DNA of 48,328 nt from Rhabdochlamydiaceae bacterium (GTDB lineage: Bacteria > Chlamydiota > Chlamydiia > Chlamydiales > Rhabdochlamydiaceae), in assembly GCA_019745395.1 (NCBI GenBank), contig JAIETG010000010.1, positions 98,796-147,123 on the forward strand, in the 5' to 3' direction. This document shows, one piece after another, positions 16,797 through 25,562 of the stretch. The notes under the pieces are model-generated. The model had not been told where the DNA came from and searched no databases. It saw nothing but the letters and a program-made list of their open reading frames with translations. The position numbers were made by a program, and so were the translations under genes. The first letter of the stretch is position 1, and each line of letters begins with the position of its first letter.

Positions 16797-17957
16797 TCAA
16801 TTCGGTCTTGAATATCGTAGAGGCAGTGGAGGAAGTCCAGTGCTTAAATCTTCCAAATTGGGAAGTTTCTGAATGACATCGGGAATAGTTTTAATTCGAG
16901 ATCCCTCAAAGTCGAGTTTTTTTAGATTGGTGAGCTTTCCGATTGTTTCGGGAAGAGCTGTAATGGGAGTTAGCCCAAGATCGAGCGTTTCCAGGTTGAT
17001 ACAATTGCCGATTGCATCAGAAAGAACGGAAATTCGTGTGGAGGAAATATTCAGTGTTTTCAGGTTGACGAGATTCCAAATTGGATCGGGGAGAGCTGTA
17101 ATTGGAGTTTGCTCAAGCCGAAGATTTTCCAGCTTAATGAGTCTGCCAATTGTATCAGGAAGAGCTGTAATTCGACTTTGCTGAAGATAAAGGCTTACTA
17201 GATTGACGAGTCCTCCGATTGTATCTGGGAGGATCGTAATTTCCGTTCTATAAAGGTTTAGTGTTTTTAGGTTAATCAGGTTCCCGATTATATTCGGGAG
17301 GATTTTTATAGGAGTTCCGAAAAGGTCGAGCGTTTCTAAGTTTATACAATTGCCAATTGCATCTGGAAGGGCCTTCATTCCAGAGCTCCCAAGCTCGAGG
17401 GTTTCCAAATTAACGAGCTTTCCGATTGTATCGGGAAGGGTTTCAATTGGAGTCATCGAAAGGTCGATCTCTTTCAAATTAACAAGCTCTCCAATTACCT
17501 TTGGAAGGGCCGTAATTTGAGTTCTGGCAAGATTTAGAGATTGCAAATTGCGAAGCTTTTCGATCGCATCAGGAAGAACCTTAATGGGAAGTCCATCAAG
17601 ACAAAGTCTTTCTAGCTTATGAAGCTTCCAGATTGCGTCAGGAATAGTCGTAATTCCCGTCCAAACCAGGCTTAAATTGGTTTTCCCTTCGTCGTGACAT
17701 TCTTTGATTGTTTTCGCAACTTTCTGTCGGGCCGAGTATTCAGAAGCCCCCCGTACTTCATTACACCAAGATTCAAGATTTGCATGGATCTCACTTGCGG
17801 TATTGTGGACATCAACTTGCGCAACACATTTATAAGAGAAAGAATCAGAAGGGAGTGAAGAAGAGTCGCTTGTCCGCGGTAGGGATTTTGTGACGAATTT
17901 GGTGTTATATAGCCCTATGAAGCTTTCAAAGCTTTGTTTTATTCGGTTAACTGCCAT
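16797..17957 (-). CDS. Leucine-rich-repeat protein, putative effector
   Basis: A 386-residue protein. After a 110-residue N-terminal region with no recognised domain come about eleven LRRs of 23 residues with the consensus LPDTIGKLVNLETLDL. This is the bacterial/plant-like 'IRLP' type. Repeats are similar at the DNA level too, which suggests internal duplication. There is no Sec signal peptide; the Ser-rich N-terminus could be a type III secretion signal (inference). Such LRR proteins in chlamydia-related bacteria are candidate host-protein binders. An extended AT-rich region lies upstream. Confidence 0.88.
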   Translation of the reverse strand: MAVNRIKQSFESFIGLYNTKFVTKSLPRTSDSSSLPSDSFSYKCVAQVDVHNTASEIHANLESWCNEVRGASEYSARQKVAKTIKECHDEGKTNLSLVWTGITTIPDAIWKLHKLERLCLDGLPIKVLPDAIEKLRNLQSLNLARTQITALPKVIGELVNLKEIDLSMTPIETLPDTIGKLVNLETLELGSSGMKALPDAIGNCINLETLDLFGTPIKILPNIIGNLINLKTLNLYRTEITILPDTIGGLVNLVSLYLQQSRITALPDTIGRLIKLENLRLEQTPITALPDPIWNLVNLKTLNISSTRISVLSDAIGNCINLETLDLGLTPITALPETIGKLTNLKKLDFEGSRIKTIPDVIQKLPNLEDLSTGLPPLPLRYSRPN

Positions 17958-18256
17958 CTGTTCCTACAATTTTCGGATAAAATGGTCTACATTTAATCTC
18001 TACACACAAATTTAATCAACAAAATTTAATTCAAATTAATTCAATTTCATCAAATTAACAACAAAATTGAATTTTAAAAATATATTACTGAAAAAGATCT
18101 CTCGAGAGAGCTTGCTTAGGTCCTCCTCCCCCCTCCCTTCTCTCAAACCAAATAAAATAAAATAAAATTATTGAAGCACAAAAAACTATACCACTTGTCA
18201 AGTTAACGAACATTGACTAAACTAATTTCATAGTTTTCAAAATTAATGGAGTAATT
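17958..18256. other. AT-rich divergent intergenic region
   Basis: This region lies between divergent LRR (leftward) and hypothetical (rightward) genes. It contains repeated AAATTTAATTCAA-type segments (18008-18060), a TCTCTCGAGAGA palindrome near 18100, a pyrimidine tract CCTCCTCCCCCCTCCC (18122-18137) and AAATA-type pentamer repeats (18149-18168). Promoters for both genes must lie here, but I cannot fix them. Confidence 0.45.
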
Positions 18257-18715
18257 ATGATTCATAACGCAGCTGCATATAGATTCGGATGGGAAACATA
18301 TGCAAATCAAGAGATATCTGAAATCCAAAAAACAAGTCTTGAAGAAAGAACGCGATCTATAAGCGAATTACGCGACCGATGTGTAGCATCAAGCCATACA
18401 CTCCCTAGGGAGGATGTCGAAGCGTTTCTCGGATACCCTGAAGGAATGACTGAGAGAGAATTAGCCCTACGGGCCGCATTGCAAACGCAATTCGACGAAC
18501 TCTCTGCTGATATCTTACAATCGCATTTTACACACTTTTATCAGAAAGGTCGAATAATCACAAAACTAGTAGAAACTAAGGCTGGCGGAGCCCATACGGA
18601 AGAACTGAATTGTAATAAGAAGGCAAATAAGCTGATAGTCGATGAGCTCGGCAAATCATTACTCAGAAAAGGCTTCAATCCTCAAGTTCCTCCAGCTCCA
18701 CAACTAAAAGTTTAA
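18257..18715 (+). CDS. Hypothetical helical protein
   Basis: A 152-residue, charged, predicted mostly helical protein with no signal peptide or membrane segment. Acidic and basic residues alternate (EISEIQKTSLEERTRSISEL), and a Pro-rich tail (PQVPPAPQLKV) closes it. I recognise no family. It stands alone, with a strong terminator 40 bp downstream and an AT-rich promoter region upstream. A secreted effector or chaperone is possible, but nothing in the sequence decides it. Confidence 0.65.
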   Translation: MIHNAAAYRFGWETYANQEISEIQKTSLEERTRSISELRDRCVASSHTLPREDVEAFLGYPEGMTERELALRAALQTQFDELSADILQSHFTHFYQKGRIITKLVETKAGGAHTEELNCNKKANKLIVDELGKSLLRKGFNPQVPPAPQLKV

Positions 18716-18754
18716 ATTGGAGAGGGCTATGCTCTAGACCTCGAAGAACGCTAT

Positions 18755-18790
18755 TAAGGCTTCAGTTTTAAGATTGAAGCCTTTTGTTTT
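18755..18790 (+). terminator. Terminator after hypothetical gene
   Basis: TTAAGGCTTCAG..TTGAAGCCTTTTGTTTT hairpin. Stem and tail closely resemble the att-associated terminators at 5672 and 8658, although no tmRNA-like end precedes it. Confidence 0.78.
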
Positions 18791-18894
18791 CATTTCGCCA
18801 CTCTTCTGCTATATTCTCATGACACTTGTGACCTCTATGTCTTATAGAGAAAGTGCCACAACTCAAATACGATCCACCCACAATAAGGCACAAA

Positions 18895-19443
18895 ATGTCT
18901 TCATCCCAGCAAATAATTGATCAAACGATAACCTGGATCCACAAAGTAGTGGTAGGCTGTAATTTCTGTCCTTTTGCCGCAAGGACATTACAACAACATC
19001 AGGTTCATTATCAGGTTGAATCCAGTACAAATATAAGCATATGCCTAGATGCTTTTTTAAAAGAAATTTCCCGGTTGGATAAAGAACCCCATATTGAAAC
19101 AAGTTTTCTTATCTTTTCGAATGCTTTTCAACAATTTGATGAGTACCTAGACATGACATCCCAGGCTGAGGACTTATTAGAAGAAAGAGGATATGTAGGA
19201 ATTTATCAATTGGCAAGTTTTCATCCAATGTACCGATTTGCCAGCTCAGTAAAAAATGATGCGGCAGATTACACTAATAGATCCATTTATCCGATGCTTC
19301 ATATATTACGGGAATCGAGCATCGACAAAGCAATAAAGCACTACGAAAAGCCGGAAAATATTCCAGAACGCAATGTTAATTTTGCCAGAAAAAAAGGATT
19401 GACCTTTATGAAATTGCTAAGAGATTCCTGCATCAATTCATGA
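18895..19443 (+). CDS. DUF1415 family protein
   Basis: About 182 residues matching DUF1415 throughout. The N-terminal region has WIHKVVVGCNFCPFA, the middle QLASFHPMYRF, and then D..DYTNRSIYPMLHILRESS. The conserved CxFCPF cysteines and the His/Asp residues suggest metal or cofactor binding, but the function is unknown. ATG 18895 is preceded by AAGG at 8 bases; an upstream GTG (18853) has no such site. The protein is likely cytosolic and widely conserved in Gram-negatives. Confidence 0.88.
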   Translation: MSSSQQIIDQTITWIHKVVVGCNFCPFAARTLQQHQVHYQVESSTNISICLDAFLKEISRLDKEPHIETSFLIFSNAFQQFDEYLDMTSQAEDLLEERGYVGIYQLASFHPMYRFASSVKNDAADYTNRSIYPMLHILRESSIDKAIKHYEKPENIPERNVNFARKKGLTFMKLLRDSCINS

Positions 19444-19575
19444 CAGTATTATACCTGAATACGTCTATCTATCTCCAAATTTTCGTCTATGACTCAAGTT
19501 TTGCATAATCTATGAACTGGAACAGTTAGAGATCTATCAGCTACAACGGTAAATGTGACGATTTTTTCAACTACA

Positions 19576-20511
19576 TTAAATGTTTTTTCGAAGAACCATA
19601 GCTATCTCTACTGTTGGATCAGAATAAGCTGATGGAAGAGCTTGCATAACAACTTCATTATGAGACTGTCCATCTAATATGATTTTCTCCACGAGCACAT
19701 TTGCCATCAGAAGCTTTTCAAAAAAAGCTTCTGAATCGTTCCGAAGAGCATCATACTCCCCACAGAGTAAAGTGGTTGGTGGAAAATTTGTAAAATCTTC
19801 ATTCCAATAAGGAGAAAAAAGAGGGTTTTTATCGCTATCCATTGAGTAAAAAAGCTGTGCAAGATGAGCCACAAGGCTCCTACTCAAAGTGATATCTCGC
19901 GCTTCGTATTCATCAAAACTGTGAAAAGAATGGCTCAGATCGAAACTTCCTCCAAGAAGAATCTGGCGTTGAATTGTAAACTCTTTTGTTTCACAGGCCA
20001 TCTTGGAAACGAAAGTAGCAGCATTTGCTCCTGAACACCAACCTCCCACAAAAAACTTGCTGGGGTTCACTCCAAATAATCCAGAATGCAATGCAATATA
20101 ACAAGCAGCATCATAACTATCAGATAGACTGGTTAATACTGAATGTTCAGGTGCTAAGCGAAACTGAACTAAAACTACCTTTATCCCAGATTTTTCTGCA
20201 ATCCGAGAGGCTATGACGCTATTTACTTCAAAAAAATCAAAAAGGAACGCACACCCGGGATAAAAAACGAAAACCGGGGTATCAGAAGGAAGCTGATCAT
20301 TGAATATCCTGCAAGCAAGTGGATACCCATCTCTTGCACAAATGCTTCGATCGATAAAACTTACATTAGCTGCTTCTCCAATATCTTTTCCAAAAGACGT
20401 TGTAGCTTGCCGCCATTCAATAATTGTTCGTTCAGAAAAAGGCGATTGGTTAGACGTCAAGCCTTCAATCCCCAAAAACACTATACATATAGATATTTTC
20501 ACCCAATTCAT
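19576..20511 (-). CDS. Exported alpha/beta hydrolase, HSL-like, with Cys in the nucleophile position
   Basis: A 311-residue protein with an N-terminal signal peptide (KISICIVFLGIEGLTS). The fold is of the hormone-sensitive-lipase/acetylesterase type: FRLAPEH is the family YRLAPE motif, GEYDALRND carries the catalytic Asp, and DGQSHN the catalytic His. The nucleophile elbow G157-W-C159-S-G161 has Cys where Ser is expected. The oxyanion HGGG motif is replaced by YPGCAF. Both changes are unusual and may alter the chemistry or abolish it. Single gene, with a dispersed repeat 52 bp upstream. The substrate is unknown. Confidence 0.82.
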   Translation of the reverse strand: MNWVKISICIVFLGIEGLTSNQSPFSERTIIEWRQATTSFGKDIGEAANVSFIDRSICARDGYPLACRIFNDQLPSDTPVFVFYPGCAFLFDFFEVNSVIASRIAEKSGIKVVLVQFRLAPEHSVLTSLSDSYDAACYIALHSGLFGVNPSKFFVGGWCSGANAATFVSKMACETKEFTIQRQILLGGSFDLSHSFHSFDEYEARDITLSRSLVAHLAQLFYSMDSDKNPLFSPYWNEDFTNFPPTTLLCGEYDALRNDSEAFFEKLLMANVLVEKIILDGQSHNEVVMQALPSAYSDPTVEIAMVLRKNI

Positions 20512-20562
20512 GATTTGCCCAAATTTACGAGGGATTGTATCTTAGAGCAAATACTTTTCTAG

Positions 20563-20593
20563 GTAAAAATTCTGAATAGACCTCTCCACCTTT
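20563..20593. repeat. Dispersed TCAAAAGTTCT-type element
   Basis: Variant copy GGTAAAAATTCTGAATAGAC, then CTCTCCACCTTT. It lies 52 bp upstream of the leftward hydrolase gene, the same relation as the copy at 15941 to its gene. Confidence 0.45.
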
Positions 20594-20722
20594 CAAAACA
20601 GGGAAAATGATGAACTTAATCTCTAGTGGCCCATCAGATAATCTACGAGGGTTTTTTGAAAAATTTAGATCGACAGAAACGACAAACAATTTCAGATGTA
20701 TTTAGATTATCGAGAACCACGA

Positions 20723-21238
20723 ATGAAAATCTGGATTTTTTCAATAATCACATCGTTATCTACATTTATTTACTGTAACAACATGGACGCTTTAAATATG
20801 GACACTTTTCAAATTCAAGTTGATTATGAGATGCAGGAAAAAGATGCTGATATAATTTTCAATGGACTGAGAGAATTTAACACTCCCTATTTTGGCAATA
20901 AAAAGTCAGTTTCGTTTGCTGCCTATCTCAGAGATGGAAATCATCAAATCGTTGGTGGCGTATTCGCTTGGATGAGACCTGGCATTCAACTATTATGTAT
21001 CGATACGATTTGGATAACTGAAAACCTTAGAAATCGCGGTTTTGGCACACAGCTCATCCTAGCTGCAGAAAATGAAGGGATCAAAAATGGCTGTACACAT
21101 GCCCAATTAGAAACCATTTCCTTCCAAGCAGAAGAATTTTATAAAAAATTAGGTTATTTTCAAATCGGACGTGTGGAAAACCTCTACGGTGATCACGACG
21201 CAATCTATCTGCGAAAACATTTACTTCCTTTGAAATAG
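20723..21238 (+). CDS. GNAT acetyltransferase with signal-peptide-like N-terminus
   Basis: About 171 residues. The GNAT core is clear: WITENLRNRGFGTQLI is the acetyl-CoA loop and FYKKLGYFQIG the closing strand. Before the domain is a hydrophobic segment (MKIWIFSIITSLSTFIYC) that looks like a Sec signal or lipoprotein-like sequence ending in Cys. GNATs are normally cytosolic, so export would be unusual. I prefer the start at 20723, just before this segment; 20696 is in frame. It stands alone with a terminator downstream. The substrate is unknown. Confidence 0.8.
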   Translation: MKIWIFSIITSLSTFIYCNNMDALNMDTFQIQVDYEMQEKDADIIFNGLREFNTPYFGNKKSVSFAAYLRDGNHQIVGGVFAWMRPGIQLLCIDTIWITENLRNRGFGTQLILAAENEGIKNGCTHAQLETISFQAEEFYKKLGYFQIGRVENLYGDHDAIYLRKHLLPLK

Positions 21239-21270
21239 GCATTCTCTACGAAAGAGTCTTTCCCAAAAAA

Positions 21271-21302
21271 AACAAAGGCCGCGTCACAACCCGGCCTTTG
21301 TT
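21271..21302. terminator. Bidirectional terminator
   Basis: AACAAAGGCCG / CGGCCTTTGTT, an 11-bp stem with a 10-base loop between convergent genes. Flanking A and T runs fit both directions. Confidence 0.8.
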
Positions 21303-21348
21303 AATAAAAAAATTGAAAGATGCTCCCGATTTAACGGAACAAAAGTTC

Positions 21349-22488
21349 TCACTTTATAAAATAATTCTGAAGACGGCGCATGCCTGTTCGAAGGAGTTCT
21401 GGATTTCTAGCAAAACAAAGTCTAAAAGAATCGGCTCTCCCTCCAAAATCTTTACCGGGTACTAAGGCAACTTTAGCTTTGTCCAAAATATCCATTATAA
21501 GTAGTTCGCAATCCTCTTCTCTTGTTTTGATAAAAAGAAAGATTCCAGCTTGAGGCTTTATATAAGAAAAAAGCCCTTTATCCACTAGAGGAGTAAGAAG
21601 CTCACAGGCAATCTGAAGACTTTCTTGAACCGCATGGACTTGAGGTTGGATGAGCTCTGGATGTTCTAAAGCAAAAAGAGCTGCATGCTGGCTAATCACA
21701 CTTGGACAGCAAATAGCCCCATCCTGAACAGCCCCAAATTGAGAAATAAGATCTGCTGAGGCTACGGTAAAACCCACACGCCAACCGCTCATAGAAAAAT
21801 CTTTTGAGAAAGATCCTGTGCGTATAACAAATGGAGAGCTTTGCGTTAAAGACGTTCCTGAGAAAAATTCCGTTTCGTAAATATAGTTATCATACACCTC
21901 ATCTAATAAAAGATAGATTCCGTATGATTCACACAAATCTTTCAAAGCTAGGACTGTTGCTTTAGGAAGACAAACCCCACAAGGGTTGGAGGGATTTGAA
22001 AGCATAACCATTTTCGTCTTCGCAGTTATTGCCTGATGAATTTTCTCTACATCCAAGATCCATTGACCATCTTGTTCTACGAAAGCATGGACAAAATTGG
22101 GCTTTGCTTTGGAAAAATGAACGATATTTCGATAGCTGGGATAATTTGGAACAGGGATGATGACTTCCTCACCTTCTTTTAACAAGGTAAGGCAAATATT
22201 TGTGATGCTCCCAAGAGCTCCATGAGTAACTAGGATGTTTTCTCGTTCGAGAGATATTTTATGTTTTCTCGATAGATCTGATGCAATTTTTTCCCGAAGA
22301 GAAGCTAGACCAAAACCGTCTTGATAATAATCTACAGTATCTCCCATGAGCAGCTGAGCAATAAAGTCCTTGATGGGTTTTGGCGTGCCACCAACTCGAA
22401 TCGTTCCTTGAGAAAAGGAAATCGAGTCTGGTGTAGTTTTTGAGATAGATTCAATTTTTTTGTATCTGGGCAATTCCAAGCGCAACAT
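21349..22488 (-). CDS. Class I/II PLP-dependent aminotransferase
   Basis: A 379-residue fold-type I aminotransferase. The PLP lysine lies in RTGSFSKDFSMSGWRVGF. SNPSNPCGV supplies the Asn/Pro motif and LLLDEVYDNY the Asp that contacts the pyridine nitrogen. The C-terminal FRLCFARN carries the carboxylate-binding Arg. It is of aspartate/aromatic/alanine aminotransferase type; the substrate is not determinable here. It could serve amino acid or meso-DAP metabolism. AAGG lies about 10 bases before the ATG. It stands alone. Confidence 0.9.
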   Translation of the reverse strand: MLRLELPRYKKIESISKTTPDSISFSQGTIRVGGTPKPIKDFIAQLLMGDTVDYYQDGFGLASLREKIASDLSRKHKISLERENILVTHGALGSITNICLTLLKEGEEVIIPVPNYPSYRNIVHFSKAKPNFVHAFVEQDGQWILDVEKIHQAITAKTKMVMLSNPSNPCGVCLPKATVLALKDLCESYGIYLLLDEVYDNYIYETEFFSGTSLTQSSPFVIRTGSFSKDFSMSGWRVGFTVASADLISQFGAVQDGAICCPSVISQHAALFALEHPELIQPQVHAVQESLQIACELLTPLVDKGLFSYIKPQAGIFLFIKTREEDCELLIMDILDKAKVALVPGKDFGGRADSFRLCFARNPELLRTGMRRLQNYFIK

Positions 22489-22832
22489 AATAAAATTCCT
22501 TAGTTTTTTTGTTTATCGTCTAGGTGTGAAAATAAAAAACAGAAATATTATATGGCCCGGAGGGCCGCTGCTGCTATTGCAGAAACGAAGAAGGCAGACT
22601 GGCTGGAATGCATTTGCCGCATCAGCCCATAGGATGTAATAAATTGTATCGTGTCCATAATTATGGATAATCCTCGATTTCGAAATTAAAATCAAAGATA
22701 TTTCGGACTTTAGCCATTACCAAAATAAATATTTACAAGATGTTAGCATTATAAAAGGCCGTAAGCGAGGAGTAATCCCCCCTTATTCTTACGGCCTTTT
22801 TGCGTATTTGAATTGCTCAAATATTTTCTTTT
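22489..22832. other. Intergenic region with a GC-richer patch and a terminator
   Basis: Holds no convincing gene. Bases 22549-22630 are noticeably richer in G and C than the surroundings (ATGGCCCGGAGGGCC, GCTGCTGC) and can be read as a 26-codon open frame on the plus strand. This may be a fragment of a lost gene. A strong hairpin follows at 22753-22800. Confidence 0.45.
22753..22800. terminator. Terminator for porin gene
   Basis: AAAAGGCCGTAAG (22753-22765) pairs with CTTACGGCCTTTT (22788-22800), a 13-bp stem. It lies just beyond the stop of the leftward porin gene. Confidence 0.82.
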
Positions 22833-23990
22833 TTAGAAGTCAAACCTAGCATCAAATGTTAATCCATTTACGTAGAGATTTCCATGAGGTGTTGTACTCC
22901 AAGCTGGTAAAAGCCCATCCCAGTGACGGAACATGTTCTGATCAAAGAATACCTGAAATCCATAAGTAGCACAGAAATCAATATGATAGTCGTTATTACA
23001 GAGGTACGTACCCCAATGAACTCCCATTTCCATATCAACATGAGGGCGCAAGACTTTCGGGTGATCTGATGTAGTAAATGTATTAGAATCTACCCCTACC
23101 CTGCTGCTTGCAAATTGAGGATTGAAGAAACTAACCGATGTTTTATCTTGAATGTGATACCAAGTATAGAGAATATCTCCATACAAAGACCCTAACAAGG
23201 AAAATCCTTTTCCAAGAGACCAATCAAGGAGAGATCCAAATCTCGGACCAAATCCCCAAGAATGTGACTCAGATTGAACGAAGAGTTTTCTCGCAGTTAC
23301 CGGATCTACTGTCACCTGATAAGTAGAACTTAAGCTCTGCATAATCCAAGCAGATCTCAGCCCCATTCCAGTTCGAAGAGTAAGTGCTTTGCCGATATAA
23401 TAGGTGCGAGCCATTTCAGCATCAATGAAATCGAGATGACTACGGTACGTTGAAGAAAGCGAAGTGTAAGCAGGGCTTACCGTAGCACCTGAACCATCAA
23501 TCGCAACTCCCATTTCTGGAGGAAATATTGATTGAAGTCGATCTGTGACATAGATCGAAATTCCATCCGGATTGGACCCATTGGATGAAACCGAATGAGA
23601 TCCATGAACACGAGTATAGTCAACCAGTCCTTGCCAATTATCTTTCTGAAGATTCATCCCAAGTCCAACTTGGAAGCCAGGAGTAAAACCAGGATCTACC
23701 TCTACAAAAGAGTTAGAAAGGTAACTATTAGGAACAGTAGTAACACTACTGCTATCTTGGACTAGACCAACAACGAGATTGTCTTGTTGAAATTGCCAGT
23801 AAAGAAAACTAGACATGATGAAAAAGTCAATATCACCTTGCTGTCCAATGTTAATTTCTGCAGGAGCAGTATAAGCACTATTGGTTGGAGCTACGGGAGC
23901 CTGCAGCCCCAAGCTATTTTGCTGTGCTGATCCTTCTAAAATAGCAGAGATTCCAGTGAACGCTATAAATGAAAAAAATAAGTTTCGCAT
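22833..23990 (-). CDS. Lpg1974-family / MOMP-like outer-membrane porin
   Basis: A 385-residue protein with a signal peptide (MRNLFFSFIAFTGISAILEGSA). Alternating aromatic strands follow (FFIMSSFLYWQFQ, GFQVGLGMN), and the C-terminus ends in Phe (FDARFDF), as outer-membrane beta-barrels do. The segment MARTYYIGKALTLRTGMGLR and the Cys-containing LCNNDYHIDFCATYGFQV match the 'Lpg1974 family pore-forming outer membrane protein' group. This group is numerous in Legionella and in chlamydia-related bacteria such as Simkania. It probably forms a porin or structural outer-membrane protein. Single gene with its own terminator. Confidence 0.88.
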   Translation of the reverse strand: MRNLFFSFIAFTGISAILEGSAQQNSLGLQAPVAPTNSAYTAPAEINIGQQGDIDFFIMSSFLYWQFQQDNLVVGLVQDSSSVTTVPNSYLSNSFVEVDPGFTPGFQVGLGMNLQKDNWQGLVDYTRVHGSHSVSSNGSNPDGISIYVTDRLQSIFPPEMGVAIDGSGATVSPAYTSLSSTYRSHLDFIDAEMARTYYIGKALTLRTGMGLRSAWIMQSLSSTYQVTVDPVTARKLFVQSESHSWGFGPRFGSLLDWSLGKGFSLLGSLYGDILYTWYHIQDKTSVSFFNPQFASSRVGVDSNTFTTSDHPKVLRPHVDMEMGVHWGTYLCNNDYHIDFCATYGFQVFFDQNMFRHWDGLLPAWSTTPHGNLYVNGLTFDARFDF

Positions 23991-24089
23991 AAGTTTTACT
24001 CCTATATGGTAGGAACTACGCTAGCGAATATCTCAAAATTTTTCAACTATTTCCTTAAAACATATCCCTGTGAGAAAAGTCATCACAAA

Positions 24090-24644
24090 CTAGAGTGTTT
24101 TTTGAATTTTTATTCCTTTTTCAAGATGCTCCAAAACCATACTTCGAAATTTTTCTACAAATGCTTTTAATTGCGGGTTTTTTGTCTGTGGAAGCAGTTT
24201 TGTATCAATCAGCTCCAACCCTTCTTTATGACCTTTAACTATAGAGTCAATGAATGCTTTATCAAATGCATTGCCTTGTAATTCATTTAAAGCTTTGATC
24301 TCATTTTGACCGCTAGCGACCATAGAAGTAGAAATTACGGAAACTTTCGGCTGCATATTCAATTGTTTAGCTAATAAAGAGAGCTCTTCCAAATTTTGCT
24401 GATGCTGCTGAATCAGATATTTTGCATATAAATCGATTGAGGCAGGCAATTTCCTCTTTGTAGCTTCTTGCACCGCAGAGAGCTCCCCTTTATCAACTGT
24501 CATCATAATATTGATGATTTGACTATCGTCTAACTGTTGTTCTTGTACAGCCTCGACACGAGTGGATTCAGTAAAGTCGGAATAACTAGAACCGAAAAAC
24601 AAGAAACTACTAAAAAAAACAAACGCACAAAAATTTGACTTCAT
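24090..24644 (-). CDS. Exported DUF4142 protein
   Basis: About 184 residues. I chose ATG 24644 because AGGAG lies 5 bases upstream and the signal peptide starts there (MKSNFCAFVFFSSFLFFG). An in-frame ATG at 24671 would add nine residues. The mature part is helical with YAKYLIQQHQQNLEEL and VKGHKEGLELIDTKLLPQ, the conserved His pattern of DUF4142 (ferritin-like four-helix bundle, outer-membrane or periplasmic in many bacteria). Its function is unknown; metal binding is plausible. Confidence 0.85.
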   Translation of the reverse strand: MKSNFCAFVFFSSFLFFGSSYSDFTESTRVEAVQEQQLDDSQIINIMMTVDKGELSAVQEATKRKLPASIDLYAKYLIQQHQQNLEELSLLAKQLNMQPKVSVISTSMVASGQNEIKALNELQGNAFDKAFIDSIVKGHKEGLELIDTKLLPQTKNPQLKAFVEKFRSMVLEHLEKGIKIQKTL

Positions 24645-24839
24645 ATTTTCTCCTTTTAGCTCATTTTTCATTCTGGTAATAGGAACTCTTTAGGTCAACA
24701 TTTTTAAAAACAAAAATTCCAAATAAATAGCTTGAATTTTCTTATCTGACAAAGCTCTCAAGCGTCTATTGCATAGAATGAAAATCCTCTATAAAATCTA
24801 TTTCCCTATCGCTATTTATCAAAAATACAAAATACTTAA

Positions 24840-25562
24840 ATGAATCAAGACCCCCGATATCCCCTCTATTCAAGCTTGCGTGATCTAGGACCTTATTTTA
24901 TTGGAGAAGGAGAAGAAGTTGTACAGGCGCTTTTAAGAAGCAATCTACAAGTCCTTTCTCTTCTCATGGAAGAACGGTACATCCCAAAATTGACTATTTC
25001 GGCTGATATAAAAATTGAAATTGCCACAAAAAAAGAACTAGAAAAAATTACCGGCTATAAAATGCACCAAGGCATTATGGCACTTGGAGTTAAACCCCCT
25101 AATACTCCGTTAGAAGAAATGCATGGAGCCGCTATAGTTCTTAACGGCCTAGTTAATCCAGAAAATGTCGGGGCCATTGCACGCAATGCAGTTGCTTTCG
25201 GCATCCAAAATTTGATTGTCGATACATACACATCCCCTCCTTACCTTAGAAGAGCAATCAAAGTCTCACGAGGAGCCCTTTTCCAAATGAAAATCCATAC
25301 TACTTGCGATTTACCTCTTCTTCTTAAAGATAAACAGGGCGTTGCAACTTCTTTAAGCAATCAAACCATTCCCTTAGATCAAGTAAAATTTCCTAAAGAC
25401 CCTTATTTTATTTTTGGTAGAGAATCCACGGGCATTGATCAAAACGTTCTTGATACCACCTTACTTCACGTTAAAATCCCGATTGATCCCATTGTAGACA
25501 GTCTGAATGTCGCAGTTGCTTCTGGAATCGTACTCTATCACTACAACTGTTCAAAAAACTAG
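24840..25562 (+). CDS. SpoU/TrmH-family RNA 2'-O-methyltransferase
   Basis: A 240-residue SPOUT methyltransferase. Motif 1 NPENVGAIARNA holds the catalytic Arg, motif 2 is FIFGRESTGID, and motif 3 DSLNVAVASGIVLY forms part of the trefoil knot that binds SAM. The N-terminal 95 residues fit the substrate-binding L30e-like domain of RlmB/TrmH-type enzymes. It methylates a ribose 2'-OH in rRNA or tRNA; which one cannot be decided from the sequence. The last 4 bases overlap the opposing phosphotransferase gene. Confidence 0.9.
   Translation: MNQDPRYPLYSSLRDLGPYFIGEGEEVVQALLRSNLQVLSLLMEERYIPKLTISADIKIEIATKKELEKITGYKMHQGIMALGVKPPNTPLEEMHGAAIVLNGLVNPENVGAIARNAVAFGIQNLIVDTYTSPPYLRRAIKVSRGALFQMKIHTTCDLPLLLKDKQGVATSLSNQTIPLDQVKFPKDPYFIFGRESTGIDQNVLDTTLLHVKIPIDPIVDSLNVAVASGIVLYHYNCSKN

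Noticed and set aside
17958-18256. CRISPR-like array in the AT-rich repeats
   Set aside because: The repeats are short, irregular AT runs with no uniform repeat-spacer spacing. I saw no CRISPR array elsewhere in the window.
22513-22695. 60-codon open frame on the minus strand
   Set aside because: No ribosome site or recognisable motif; composition looks like intergenic sequence.
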